The notes beneath the pieces are model-generated. The model saw nothing but the letters and a program-made list of their open reading frames with translations. It had not been told where the DNA came from and ran no database searches. The translations under genes and the position numbers were made by a program. From contig NZ_RHFH01000001.1 of assembly GCF_004745075.1 (NCBI RefSeq), positions 186,001-250,000 of the forward strand: a stretch of 64,000 nt of DNA, written 5' to 3'. This DNA is from Brevibacterium sp. S111. GTDB taxonomy: Bacteria > Actinomycetota > Actinomycetes > Actinomycetales > Brevibacteriaceae. Shown here one piece after another: positions 41,969-50,272 of this stretch. The first letter of the stretch is position 1; each line of letters opens with the position of its first letter.

Positions 41969-43570
41969 CTATCCCCTTCCCCCGCCGTCCCGGGTCGCCG
42001 AACCCTCGGTCGAGTCGATGTCCGGCAGCAGCACACCCGCTGCAGACAGGGCTCTGACCTGGGCGATGAGCTGATCTTCGAGTGCCGTCGCATCGACGTC
42101 GAGCAGCTGCGCAAGCGCGCTGGCCGTCTGTCGCAGAGTCAGTGATCCATCGGCGACGGAGACGAATCCCGCCAGCGCCGTGTCGAGGTCGAACTCCTGC
42201 CCGAAGCCGATGCCCTGCTCCAGGGTGATCGAGCTCGGTTCTGATTCGCCGGGCACGAAATGGCGGTGTTCGACAAGGTCCGGTGACCGTGTGAACGCAG
42301 TCGCGGCGATCTCCTCGGGCCCGACCGACGCCAGCCAGGACCGGATCGCGACGATCGTGGTGAGGAATTCGGCGAGTCCGTGCGGATTGTTCGCCGGCGC
42401 CGAGGTGGTCCTCACCCGGGTCTTGAACGTCCCGGAGCCGATCGTTGGCACATCGTTATCGGCCCGTGTCATGAGCACGTACCCGAAGACGATCTCGTCC
42501 ACAGCTCTCGTGGCGAAGTCGGCGAGCCAGGCGGCGACCGCGGTGTTCCATGCGGCGCTGGCGCGCGGGATCCCGCCGTCGCGGATCCAGGTCTCCGCGT
42601 AGGCGATGGGGTCGAGGGCTTCGCGTTCGATGACGAGAACCGAGGTGTCGTCTTCGCTGACCCAGGTCTCCGGTCCATCCGCATTCGCCGAGGAGGTCTC
42701 CCAGTTGCCGAGGCAGACGCTGCGTCCGCCCGGGTTCAGTGCCGCAGGGATCTGGGAGAACAGCGTACGCACGAGAGCGTCTCCGGTCATTCCGCCGTCC
42801 CGGTATTCGAAGGTCGTGTCCGTGCTGCGTGGGGTGATGACGAACGGCGGGTTCGACACAAGCAGGTCCACGGGTTCGTCGACCGGTTCGAGCAGAGATC
42901 CGTGCCGGAATTCGATGGTGTCGACACCGTTGAGCTCAGCCGAAAGCGCTGCCAGGTGCAGGGCGCGGTGAGAGGTGTCGGTGGCGATGACCCGTGTGCT
43001 GTGGCGAGCCAGCAGCAGGGCTTGGATGCCGCAGCCGGTGCCGATGTCTGCGGCCAGTTCGACCCGGTCGCGTGGGGTGATGGACACGAGCGTGCGTCCG
43101 GCCCCGCCGAGTCCGAGGACGAACTCCCCGTCGAGAGCCTCCGGCGTGGTCAGGGTGCCGTGATCGGCGACGAGATAGAGGTTCTCATCCCCTGTGCGGA
43201 AACCGCGTGGAACTCCCACCGGAAGGTCATAGGGAGTGAGGGCGAACGGTGCGCTGACCTCATCATCGGTGATCTCGATCAGCCCCGCCTCGGCGGCGGT
43301 GTCGACATCCTCACCCAACACGGCGCGGACCGCTGAGAGATCGACTCTGCGGTGGAAGTGGAACAGCAGGGCCAGATTCGCCAGGCCACGGTCGAATTCG
43401 GTGGCCGAGTCATCGACGAGAACCTGAGTGCAGCGGTGAATGGCCGGAGCGGCGTTGTTGCGAACGAGAGCCTCCGAAGTCGCGGCACCCCAGAGCTGCC
43501 GCAGCCGCGGCTCGGTGTAGCCGGCACGGTAGAGGGTCTCGCTCAGGCGGGTCAACGGAAGATCAGTCAC
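41969..43570 (-). CDS. SAM-dependent methyltransferase (HemK/PrmC-like core with extra domains)
   Basis: A 533-residue protein. A helical N-terminal domain (about 1-140; LRQLWGAATSEALVRNNAAPAIHRC) precedes a Rossmann methyltransferase: VELAADIGTGCGIQALLLA (motif I), VIATDTSHRALHLAALSAELN and LLVSNPPFVI, the NPPF motif of amide-nitrogen methylating enzymes. A long C-terminal domain (from about 330) ends in a winged-helix-like LRQTASALAQLLDVDATAL. Such proteins are often annotated only as methyltransferases next to topA in actinobacteria. Target unknown: ribosomal protein, release factor or RNA. Start GTG 43570 with AGGA upstream; divergent from the helicase across only 34 bp. Confidence 0.85.
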   Translation of the reverse strand: MTDLPLTRLSETLYRAGYTEPRLRQLWGAATSEALVRNNAAPAIHRCTQVLVDDSATEFDRGLANLALLFHFHRRVDLSAVRAVLGEDVDTAAEAGLIEITDDEVSAPFALTPYDLPVGVPRGFRTGDENLYLVADHGTLTTPEALDGEFVLGLGGAGRTLVSITPRDRVELAADIGTGCGIQALLLARHSTRVIATDTSHRALHLAALSAELNGVDTIEFRHGSLLEPVDEPVDLLVSNPPFVITPRSTDTTFEYRDGGMTGDALVRTLFSQIPAALNPGGRSVCLGNWETSSANADGPETWVSEDDTSVLVIEREALDPIAYAETWIRDGGIPRASAAWNTAVAAWLADFATRAVDEIVFGYVLMTRADNDVPTIGSGTFKTRVRTTSAPANNPHGLAEFLTTIVAIRSWLASVGPEEIAATAFTRSPDLVEHRHFVPGESEPSSITLEQGIGFGQEFDLDTALAGFVSVADGSLTLRQTASALAQLLDVDATALEDQLIAQVRALSAAGVLLPDIDSTEGSATRDGGGRG

Positions 43571-43604
43571 AGAAGAATCCTAACGACTGCGCCATAATTG
43601 ACCC

Positions 43605-45881
43605 ATGGCCTCCTCCGCTCTCCTCGATATCGTCACCGCTTTCGGTGCCCGGGATGAGCACATCGTCCACGTCCGCGACATTCCGCAGCGTTTCGAGCAC
43701 GATGCCGACTGGCCCGACTGGATCGACGAGGAACTCAAACACGCCTGCCATGCCATCGGCGTCGACGCCCTCTGGCATCACCAGCTCGAAGCCGCGAACA
43801 CGGCTCGCAGCGGATCCGACATCGTCATCGCCACCCCGACCGCCTCGGGGAAGTCCTTGGGGTTCTGGCTGCCGGTGATCGAATCCATCCAAGCCACCCG
43901 AGACAAGCTGCGCACCGCCTCGGCGCTCTACATCGCCCCGACAAAGGCGCTCGCGGCCGATCAGCTGACCAAACTCGAACGGTTCATCATCCGGGGCATG
44001 CGGCCCGCCGCCTACGACGGGGACACCTCCCAGGCGTCGAAGGACTGGGCGCGACGGCATGCGAACATCATCTTCACCAACCCGGATATGCTCCACCGCG
44101 GCATCCTGCCCCAGCACGAACGATTCGCGCGGATGTTCAAGAATCTGCGGTTCATCGTCATCGACGAAGCCCACCGGTACCGCGGCGTGTTCGGGTCCCA
44201 TGTCGGCCTCATCCTCCGCCGGCTGCTGCGCATCGCCGCCCACTACGGAGCATCGCCCGTCGTCATCGGGGCTTCGGCGACGATGGCCCAGCCGGATGCG
44301 GCGTTCGCCAAGCTCACCGGGCGGCCCGCGCACGCCGTGACCGAGGATTCCTCCCCACGGGCCTCAGGCTCCTTCGCACTGTGGGAGCCGCCCGTCTCAC
44401 CGGGCGGGGACAGACGCAGCGGACTCGTCGAAGCCGCCGACGTCATCACCGATGCGATGTGCGCAGGCTTCCGATCACTCACCTTCATCGCCTCCCGCCG
44501 CGGCACCGAGGCACTCGCCCAGACCGTGCGCGATCAGGTCGGTGAGGTCGATGAGTCGCTGACCGGAAAGATCGCCGCCTACCGCGGAGGGTATCTGGCT
44601 GAGGAACGGCGGATGCTCGAGACCGCTCTGCGTTCGGGGAAGCTGCTGGCAGTGGCGTCGACGAATGCCCTGGAGCTCGGCATCGACATCTCCGGGCTCG
44701 ACCTCGTCATCATCTCCGGCTGGCCCGGCACTCTGGCCTCCCTGTGGCAGCAGGCCGGTCGTGCCGGCCGGGCCGGACAGCGGTGGATGGCCGTGTTCAT
44801 CGCTCGTGACGATCCGCTCGACACCTATGTCGTCCACCACCCCGAAGTCATCTTCGACTCCCCCGTCGACGCCGGGGTCATCCATCCGGGCAACCCACAT
44901 GTGCTCTCCGGACATCTGTGTGCAGCCGCCGCCGAGGTGCCGCTGAAGGAGGGCGATCTCGTGCACTTCCCGGACAACTCGGCCGAAGTCATCGACGACC
45001 TCGTCGAGCAGAAGCTGCTGCGGGCCCGTCCGACCGGATGGTTCTGGGCCAAGGACCAGCCGGCGACCGACCTGTCCGATATCCGTGGATCCGGCGGTGG
45101 TCAGTTCCGTCTCGTGGAGGCGAGCACGGGCACCCTGTTGGGCACGGTTGATGAGTCCGGGGCGCACACGGGAGCCCACCCGGGTGCGGTGTACACGCAT
45201 CAGGGGATCGATTTCATCGTGCTCGATCTCGACCTCGAGGACCACATCGTCGCGGTCGAACGAGCCGAGGTCGACTACACGACGCAGCCGCGTTCGCAGA
45301 CGGAGATCGAGATCGTCGACACCGATGCGCAGCGGGTTCTGCCGTCGGGGATCGCGGTGTGCAGCGGCACCGTCGACGTCAAGGACCAGGTCGTGGCCTA
45401 CCGGATGCGGGCGAAGCGGGGCGGGGCGATCATCGCCGAACACGAACTCGACCTGCCCGAGCGCACCCTGCGCACGAAGGCCGTGTGGTGGACGGTTCCG
45501 CAGACAGCGCTGGACGAGGCCGAAGTCGCAGCCGGGGATCTGCCCGGTGCCGTTCATGCCGCCGAGCATGCCTCCATCGGGCTGCTGCCGCTCTTCGCCG
45601 GCTGCGACCGGTGGGATATCGGCGGGGTCTCTACGGCTCTGCACGCGGATACCGGCATGGCCACGGTGTTCGTCTACGACGGGCTGGCCGGCGGTGCGGG
45701 TTTCGCCGAACGCGGGTCCGAGGTCTTCGAGGACTGGCTGGCTGCGACCAGGGATGCCATCGCCGCGTGTGAGTGCATCGACGGATGTCCCTCATGCGTG
45801 CAGTCGCCGAAGTGCGGAAACGGCAACGAACCCTTGGAGAAGGACGCCGCTCTGCGTCTGCTGCGCATCGTCCTGCGCTGA
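43605..45881 (+). CDS. DEAD/DEAH helicase with Zn-binding DUF1998 domain (MrfA/YprA-like)
   Basis: Superfamily 2 helicase of 758 residues. Q-like start GVDALWHHQLEAANTARSGSDIVIATPTASGKS gives Walker A near residue 76-84, followed by LYIAPTKALAADQL (Ia). DEAH is at 187-190, GASATM is motif III, and TNALELGIDISGLDLVII plus QQAGRAGRAGQ are motifs V and VI. The C-terminal CECIDGCPSCVQSPKCGNGN supplies four cysteines for zinc. B. subtilis MrfA with this architecture repairs mitomycin damage; M. tuberculosis Rv3649 occupies the same genomic place. A CATAAT -10 hexamer ends 6 bp before the ATG, suggesting leaderless expression. Confidence 0.93.
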   Translation: MASSALLDIVTAFGARDEHIVHVRDIPQRFEHDADWPDWIDEELKHACHAIGVDALWHHQLEAANTARSGSDIVIATPTASGKSLGFWLPVIESIQATRDKLRTASALYIAPTKALAADQLTKLERFIIRGMRPAAYDGDTSQASKDWARRHANIIFTNPDMLHRGILPQHERFARMFKNLRFIVIDEAHRYRGVFGSHVGLILRRLLRIAAHYGASPVVIGASATMAQPDAAFAKLTGRPAHAVTEDSSPRASGSFALWEPPVSPGGDRRSGLVEAADVITDAMCAGFRSLTFIASRRGTEALAQTVRDQVGEVDESLTGKIAAYRGGYLAEERRMLETALRSGKLLAVASTNALELGIDISGLDLVIISGWPGTLASLWQQAGRAGRAGQRWMAVFIARDDPLDTYVVHHPEVIFDSPVDAGVIHPGNPHVLSGHLCAAAAEVPLKEGDLVHFPDNSAEVIDDLVEQKLLRARPTGWFWAKDQPATDLSDIRGSGGGQFRLVEASTGTLLGTVDESGAHTGAHPGAVYTHQGIDFIVLDLDLEDHIVAVERAEVDYTTQPRSQTEIEIVDTDAQRVLPSGIAVCSGTVDVKDQVVAYRMRAKRGGAIIAEHELDLPERTLRTKAVWWTVPQTALDEAEVAAGDLPGAVHAAEHASIGLLPLFAGCDRWDIGGVSTALHADTGMATVFVYDGLAGGAGFAERGSEVFEDWLAATRDAIAACECIDGCPSCVQSPKCGNGNEPLEKDAALRLLRIVLR

Positions 45882-45947
45882 GGATCCGCGGTGAGCCGCA
45901 GGGCGGCGGCGCTGCTTCGGTCGTCCTCAGCCACCGTCGACCGGGTC

Positions 45948-46265
45948 CTATCTTCCTGCGACGGCTTTCTCCCTGACCTTCGGCAGCGGGCCCGGGATGT
46001 CGACTTCGACAGCGACATACGCCGACTGCTCACTCAGCGACGCCACACAGTCGCTCAACGACCCGCCGTTGCGTTCGGCCACCTCCTTCGCGATCTCGCA
46101 CGGTTCGCCGGTCGCCAGTCCGCGCACTGCGTCTGCAGCGGCCAGCGCCGCCAGGTCCGCGGCGTTCTGTGCCTGGCTGTAGGCGGCGAACGCCTGGGAG
46201 AGGCTGCCGACGGCAGTGACAAGGACGAGCACGATCGAGCAGAGTCCGACGACGATGTTCATCAT
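45948..46265 (-). CDS. TadE-like pseudopilin (Rv3654c type)
   Basis: A 105-residue membrane protein: N-terminal hydrophobic helix MNIVVGLCSIVLVLVTAVGSLSQAF, then AYSQAQNAADLAALAAADA, the hallmark of Rv3654c-like Tad-locus proteins, and a short extracellular domain with two Cys (EPCEIA, LSDCVA) that could form a disulfide. It lacks the G|xxxxE prepilin site seen in its neighbours. It overlaps the tadE stop by 4 nt (start ATG 46265; ATG 46262 also possible). It is the last gene of the flp-tadE part of the pilus locus and converges on the helicase gene. Confidence 0.82.
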   Translation of the reverse strand: MMNIVVGLCSIVLVLVTAVGSLSQAFAAYSQAQNAADLAALAAADAVRGLATGEPCEIAKEVAERNGGSLSDCVASLSEQSAYVAVEVDIPGPLPKVREKAVAGR

Positions 46266-46648
46266 GACGGCCCGCTCCGATCTCCTTCGTATCGGGCGGT
46301 GGCGTTCGCATCGACCGTGTCGAGGAAGAAGATCGCGGCAGGCAGGCGAATCGTGACCGTGACGACCGAATAGCCTCCATCGGCGCGCACGGCGACATTC
46401 GCCGAGCTGCCGGCGTGCTTCTTCGCTTCGGCGATGACAGCCGCCTGGGGTTCGCCCCGGGCGATCTCACGGGCCGCCGAGCGTGCCGCGTCGAAGGCGC
46501 GCAGCTGGGAGAATCCGATCGCGGCAGCTCCCGTGAGCACAACGAGCAGGAGCACGACGGCGGGGAGGACGACAGCGAATTCCGCCGTTGCCGTTCCCTC
46601 ATCGCGCTCGTGGTCCCGGTGTCGCTGACGGGAGCGTCCGCGTGCCAT
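46262..46648 (-). CDS. TadE-family minor pilin
   Basis: A 128-residue pseudopilin: basic N-terminus with many Arg/His, then the processing-type motif G|TATAEFAVVLPAVVLLLVV (Gly-1, Glu+5, Phe+6) and a single transmembrane helix. The rest is a small extracellular domain ending YEGDRSGPS. Corresponds to Rv3655c. Minor pilins prime or cap Flp pilus assembly. It lies 6 bp after the flp-like gene and overlaps the following TadE-like gene. Confidence 0.85.
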   Translation of the reverse strand: MARGRSRQRHRDHERDEGTATAEFAVVLPAVVLLLVVLTGAAAIGFSQLRAFDAARSAAREIARGEPQAAVIAEAKKHAGSSANVAVRADGGYSVVTVTIRLPAAIFFLDTVDANATARYEGDRSGPS

Positions 46649-46654
46649 CTCGGC

Positions 46655-46900
46655 TCAGGCTCCCAGCCCGAGTGCCGAGGAGATGACCCCGGTGACGAGT
46701 TCCTTGATCGGTTCGGACTTGAGGATCACGACGAGCAGCGCCGCGAATCCGCAGGCGGCCAGTGTGGTGATGGCGTACTCGGCGGTGGTCGCTCCGGTGT
46801 CGGCCTCCCAGAACTGTTCGATGCTCTCATCGTCATCGACCGAGTCGATCCGGTCGACGGGCGGGCCGTCGGTTTCCGGGGGCGGGGATGTGGTGCTCAT
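46655..46900 (-). CDS. Flp-type pilin (DUF4244)
   Basis: An 81-residue prepilin, the presumed major pilus subunit. A 35-residue acidic leader rich in Pro and Asp ends in DTG, followed by the cleavage motif G|ATTAEYAITTLAACGFAALLVVIL with Glu+5 and Tyr+6, the Flp signature. After the helix come only about 20 residues, so the mature pilin is tiny. Strong AAGGAGGA ribosome site. Counterpart of Rv3656c. The required TadV-type prepilin peptidase is not in this window. The 228-bp gap upstream contains three TCCACAG motifs. Confidence 0.88.
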   Translation of the reverse strand: MSTTSPPPETDGPPVDRIDSVDDDESIEQFWEADTGATTAEYAITTLAACGFAALLVVILKSEPIKELVTGVISSALGLGA

Positions 46901-46992
46901 GCTCTCCTCCTTGGCAGCAGACCCGTTCGCACTCTGCGAGCGGAACTTCAGCCTGGGAGCCAGGAGGCAGCGATGTCGAGGGTCGAAATCTT

Positions 46993-47055
46993 CCCTGTGG
47001 AAACCGTGCCGCCGTCCACAGGGAGATCATGGACGAGTGGCCGGGCCGTCCACAG
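46993..47055. promoter_or_regulatory. Cluster of three TCCACAG motifs upstream of flp
   Basis: CCCTGTGGA (46993-47001) and TCCACAGGG (47015-47023) form a perfect 9-bp inverted repeat with a 13-nt spacer; a further TCCACAG follows at 47049-47055. The region lies 90-155 bp before the flp start and is otherwise empty. The same heptamer recurs upstream of ssd (51329-51335). Confidence 0.4.
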
Positions 47056-47128
47056 TCATCGGCGCCGAAGTGGCGTGACGACCAGCAGGTCCGCACCGGG
47101 ACCGGTGCCGGGTCGGTGCACGGGTGGT

Positions 47129-47731
47129 TCAGGTGTTTCCGGCCCAGTCGTCTCTGAGGATGGCCATGATCACTTCGTCATGACGGCGACCGTTGAAGAA
47201 CACTGCCTCGCGACGACGCCCCTCCTCGACGAACCCGGCCTTCGTATAGGAAGCGATGCCGCGGGTGTTGAACGCCCAGGTCTGCAGCTCGATGCGGTTG
47301 AGTCCCAGCTGCAGGAAACCGTAGCTGACAGCCAATCGCACAGCGTCCGAACCGTAGCCGCGGCCGTGGAATTCGGGGCCGAGGACGATGGCGAGTGTCG
47401 CGGACTGGTTGATCGGGTTGCGACCATAGAGGGTGACGTGCCCGACGAACTCCTCGGTCTCCGTCAGTTCGATGCTGAAGCCGACCGCCTCGCTCGAGGT
47501 GTTCGCGCTCCACTGAGAGAACTGCTCGGAGACTCCGCCTTCGGGTCGTGGGAGAACCGTGTGGTTCTGCAACACGACGATCGAGGGGTCGAACCACCAT
47601 TGTTCGAGGTAGGGAAGATCGTCCTCTCGCAGAGGTCGCAGTCGCACGGAGCGACCGACGAAGAGATTTTCGGCGTATTCTTCCGCCTGTTCGACATTGG
47701 ACAGCTGGTTGAAAGGTGTGACCGGTGCCAT
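47129..47731 (-). CDS. GNAT acetyltransferase (RimJ/RimL type)
   Basis: A 200-residue acetyltransferase: LFVGRSVRLRPLREDDLPYLEQWWFDPSI, then motif A ATLAIVLGPEFHGRGYGSDAVRLAVSYGF and LNRIELQTWAFNTRGIASYTKAGFVEEGRRREAVFF, the RimJ-type C-terminal pattern. Substrate unknown; relatives acetylate protein N-termini, antibiotics or small amines. It sits inside the pilus locus, between tadC and flp, which are contiguous in M. tuberculosis, and in the same orientation, with 71 bp to the tadC end. Confidence 0.88.
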   Translation of the reverse strand: MAPVTPFNQLSNVEQAEEYAENLFVGRSVRLRPLREDDLPYLEQWWFDPSIVVLQNHTVLPRPEGGVSEQFSQWSANTSSEAVGFSIELTETEEFVGHVTLYGRNPINQSATLAIVLGPEFHGRGYGSDAVRLAVSYGFLQLGLNRIELQTWAFNTRGIASYTKAGFVEEGRRREAVFFNGRRHDEVIMAILRDDWAGNT

Positions 47732-47802
47732 TCGTCGACCCTATCGGTCGACCCTGAAAGCCACCAACTCACCACCCCGGCTGCGACCGAAGATCCGGCC
47801 GT

Positions 47803-48411
47803 TCAGAAGAACACGGTCGTGATGTCGGAGAGGAGGGAGATGACGACGGGGACGACGGACAGCAGCAGGAATGCCGGCAGGATGCACACACCCAACGGCA
47901 GCACGAGCTGCACGCCCAGAGCCGCGGCGGCTTCCTGCCGGCGACGGCGTGACGATGCCCGCAGCTCCTTGGCCACGGATTCGATGAGCGGTGCCGGCCC
48001 GACGCCCGAGTGTTCGGAGAATTCGAAGACCTCGAGCACCGGCAGCAGCCGGTCGTCGTCAGCGAGTTTGCGGCCGCCGATCGTCATCGCCCGCCCGATC
48101 CGCCGCAGACCCGACCGGTCGCCGGTCGCTTCGGCCGTGAGCGTCAGCGCCACGGGAATCGGCAGGCCCGAGGTCAGGCAGATCGCGACCAGATCGAGAT
48201 CGAAGGCCAGCTGGTCATCGGCGACGGCACGAGCAGTCCCCGCACGGGAGTGCCCAGCCCCCGGTTCGGTGGGGGCCGCCTCGGTGATGGTGGGATCCTG
48301 TTCCTTTCCCGGCTCACCGAGGAGGCTGCGCAGGCGGCGGTCGGTCGAGCCCGCCCACAGCAGCACCGCCAGGGCGATGAAGACTCCGGTGAGCACGGGC
48401 AGCATGATCAT
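47803..48411 (-). CDS. TadC-like type II secretion F-domain protein
   Basis: Inner-membrane platform protein of the Tad pilus, 202 residues, start ATG 48411 overlapping the tadB stop by one base (TGATG). An N-terminal helix (LPVLTGVFIALAVLLWAG) is followed by a cytoplasmic T2SSF domain: FDLDLVAICLTSGLPIPVALTLTAEATG, LEVFEFSEHSGVGPAPLIESVAKELR, and a C-terminal helix pair VLPLGVCILPAFLLLSVVPVVISLL. Equivalent to Rv3657c. An open frame running further upstream over tadB is non-coding. Confidence 0.85.
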   Translation of the reverse strand: MIMLPVLTGVFIALAVLLWAGSTDRRLRSLLGEPGKEQDPTITEAAPTEPGAGHSRAGTARAVADDQLAFDLDLVAICLTSGLPIPVALTLTAEATGDRSGLRRIGRAMTIGGRKLADDDRLLPVLEVFEFSEHSGVGPAPLIESVAKELRASSRRRRQEAAAALGVQLVLPLGVCILPAFLLLSVVPVVISLLSDITTVFF

Positions 48412-49103
48412 CACCTCTGGGCTCGCCGCATCATCGTCCGCATCCACCACCGGCCGAGGACATACAGGGCCAGACCGGCGCCGATGCTCAGCTGTCCCGG
48501 CAGCCCGGTGATGAGTTCGAGGGGTCTGACCCCGATGAGCAGACCCAGGCCGATGCCGATGAGCGGCAGCCAGCTGAGCACCCGCACCGTCGACTTCGGT
48601 CCGGCCATGGCGATCCGGCGTTCGCGTTCGGCGTCGAGAGCGTCGCGTTGGGCGGCGGCGTAGCGCAGAATCATCTCGGCTGCGGGTGCTCCGGAACGTT
48701 CGGACACCGTCCACACCGCCGCCATGCCGGAGAGCACCTCGGCGGCGGGGCCGGGAAGGTCGGTGCTGTGGGCGGCGATGGCACGGCCCGGTTCCTCCCC
48801 GAGGCCGATCGCCCGCGCAATCGGTGCCAAGGCATCGTTCTGCCGGCTCAATGTCACGATCACCGCCTGTGGAGTCATCCCCACCTTGAGCAGGTGGGCG
48901 CAGTTCTCCACGGCCGCGATCGCCCACAATCGATCGGTCCGCGCATCCGGTGCCCGGCCGCCTCGGCGAAGGAATCCGGTCGCTGTCGGTCGCGGTTCGG
49001 TCTCGGCGGCGGGGTGGAGCAGTTCACGCAGCCGCGCACCCGCGTCCAAGGGCGCGGCCAAAACGATGCCCAGGGCCACGAGGACGGCGGTGGCGATGAT
49101 CAT
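48411..49103 (-). CDS. TadB-like type II secretion F-domain protein
   Basis: Second platform protein, 230 residues, start ATG 49103 overlapping the tadA stop as ATGA. It has an N-terminal helix (IIATAVLVALGIVLAAPL), a cytoplasmic domain VENCAHLLKVGMTPQAVIVTLSRQ, MAAVWTVSERSGAPAAEMILRYAA with the usual long helix RDALDAERERRIAMAGPKSTVRVL, and two closing helices WLPLIGIGLGLLIGVRPLEL and LSIGAGLALYVLGRWWM. Equivalent to Rv3658c. TadB and TadC probably form a heteromeric platform turned by TadA. Confidence 0.85.
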   Translation of the reverse strand: MIIATAVLVALGIVLAAPLDAGARLRELLHPAAETEPRPTATGFLRRGGRAPDARTDRLWAIAAVENCAHLLKVGMTPQAVIVTLSRQNDALAPIARAIGLGEEPGRAIAAHSTDLPGPAAEVLSGMAAVWTVSERSGAPAAEMILRYAAAQRDALDAERERRIAMAGPKSTVRVLSWLPLIGIGLGLLIGVRPLELITGLPGQLSIGAGLALYVLGRWWMRTMMRRAQR

Positions 49104-50272
49104 CCCGCGGACTTCTGTTCGAGCACGGCTTCGAACCGGGCCAAGGCGCGCCGGTTGGCCGTCCCCGACGATGACGGCGACGGTCGGCCCCACACGGGTT
49201 CCATCACCACACCGGTGCTTCCGGTGCGGGTTGGGATCGCGAGTTCCGTGACACCGCGGTGGGAACCGGTCCGGCGCAGGTGGATGACGAGGTCGATGGC
49301 CGTGGAGAACTGGGAGAACACCGCCTCCGGCGTCATCTTCGCCAGGGCGCCGAGTGCGGCGACTCGGCTGGGCACGGCATCGGCGGTGTTCGCGTGGATC
49401 GTCGCGCACCCGCCTTCGTGTCCGGTGTTGAGTGCGGTGAGCATGTCTCGCACCTCCGCCCCGCGACACTCGCCGACGACGAGGCGGTCGGGTCGCATCC
49501 GCAAGGCGTTGCGCACAAGATCGGCCATGGTCACCTCGCCACCGCCTTCGACATTGGCCTGCCGGGCGGCGAGCGCAACGACATGCGGGTGGGTGACGAT
49601 GAGCTCCCGGGAGTCCTCGACGATGACGATGCGCTGGACGTCTTCGACGAGGGAGAGCAGAGCGCCGAGGAGGACCGTCTTCCCCGTGCCCGTTCCGCCC
49701 GAGATGAGGATGTTCGCCCGTGCTGTGACCGCCTCGGTGAGCAGGGGGCTGACCTCGTCGGGGACGAATCCCTCTGCGCACAGCTGAGAAAAGGGGAACC
49801 CGGAGCGTTTGGGCACGCGGAAGGAGATCGTCGTGGTCTCCCCGGAGATGGGCGGAACGATCGCGTTCATCCGCACCCCGTCGGGCAGGCGGACATCGAC
49901 ATAGGGGCTGGAGTCATCGAGGCGGCGCCCGCCGAGTGCCGCCAGACGCACCGCCAGGGATCGCACTTCGTCTTCGGACCCCAATGACAGGTCGAGCAGG
50001 CGGGGTCCGTCACCGGTGTCGGAGAAGATCTCCCGCGGTCCGTTGACGAAGACGTCGGTGGTGCCGGGCACCTCGAGCACGGCCTGCAGGGGCCCGGCAC
50101 CGGACAGTTGGGCCGAAAGCCGAGTGACGAGTTCGAGCAGGGCGGCAGAACCGAGCACCCGTCCGGTGCGTTGGACCGCCTCGGCGACGGCGGCCGTGGT
50201 CACCGGCCCGGGCTTGTCGAGCAGGGTCTTGCGGACATCGGCGACGAGGGAGGCATCGAGCCATTCGCTCAT
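49100..50272 (-). CDS. tadA: CpaF/TadA-family pilus assembly ATPase
   Basis: Hexameric ATPase powering Flp pilus assembly in the cytoplasm; 390 residues from ATG 50272, which overlaps the ssd stop as ATGA. Walker A GGTGTGKT is at 192-199; the Asp box is RIVIVEDSRELIV; Walker B region RMRPDRLVVGECRGAEV; the His box is TGHEGGCATIHANTADAVPSRV. The N-terminal ELVTRLSAQLSGAGPLQAVLEVPGTTDVFVNGPREIF is standard for CpaF. Last residues beyond VMEPVW are a variable Ser/Arg tail. Corresponds to Rv3659c. Confidence 0.95.
   Translation of the reverse strand: MSEWLDASLVADVRKTLLDKPGPVTTAAVAEAVQRTGRVLGSAALLELVTRLSAQLSGAGPLQAVLEVPGTTDVFVNGPREIFSDTGDGPRLLDLSLGSEDEVRSLAVRLAALGGRRLDDSSPYVDVRLPDGVRMNAIVPPISGETTTISFRVPKRSGFPFSQLCAEGFVPDEVSPLLTEAVTARANILISGGTGTGKTVLLGALLSLVEDVQRIVIVEDSRELIVTHPHVVALAARQANVEGGGEVTMADLVRNALRMRPDRLVVGECRGAEVRDMLTALNTGHEGGCATIHANTADAVPSRVAALGALAKMTPEAVFSQFSTAIDLVIHLRRTGSHRGVTELAIPTRTGSTGVVMEPVWGRPSPSSSGTANRRALARFEAVLEQKSAG

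Noticed and set aside
44475..45644. Minus-strand open frame inside the helicase gene
   Set aside because: No motifs and biased composition; the helicase frame has all SF2 motifs.
46415..48511. Plus-strand open frame of about 700 codons across the pilus genes
   Set aside because: Shadow of flp, tadE, GNAT and tadC, each with motifs and ribosome sites on the minus strand.
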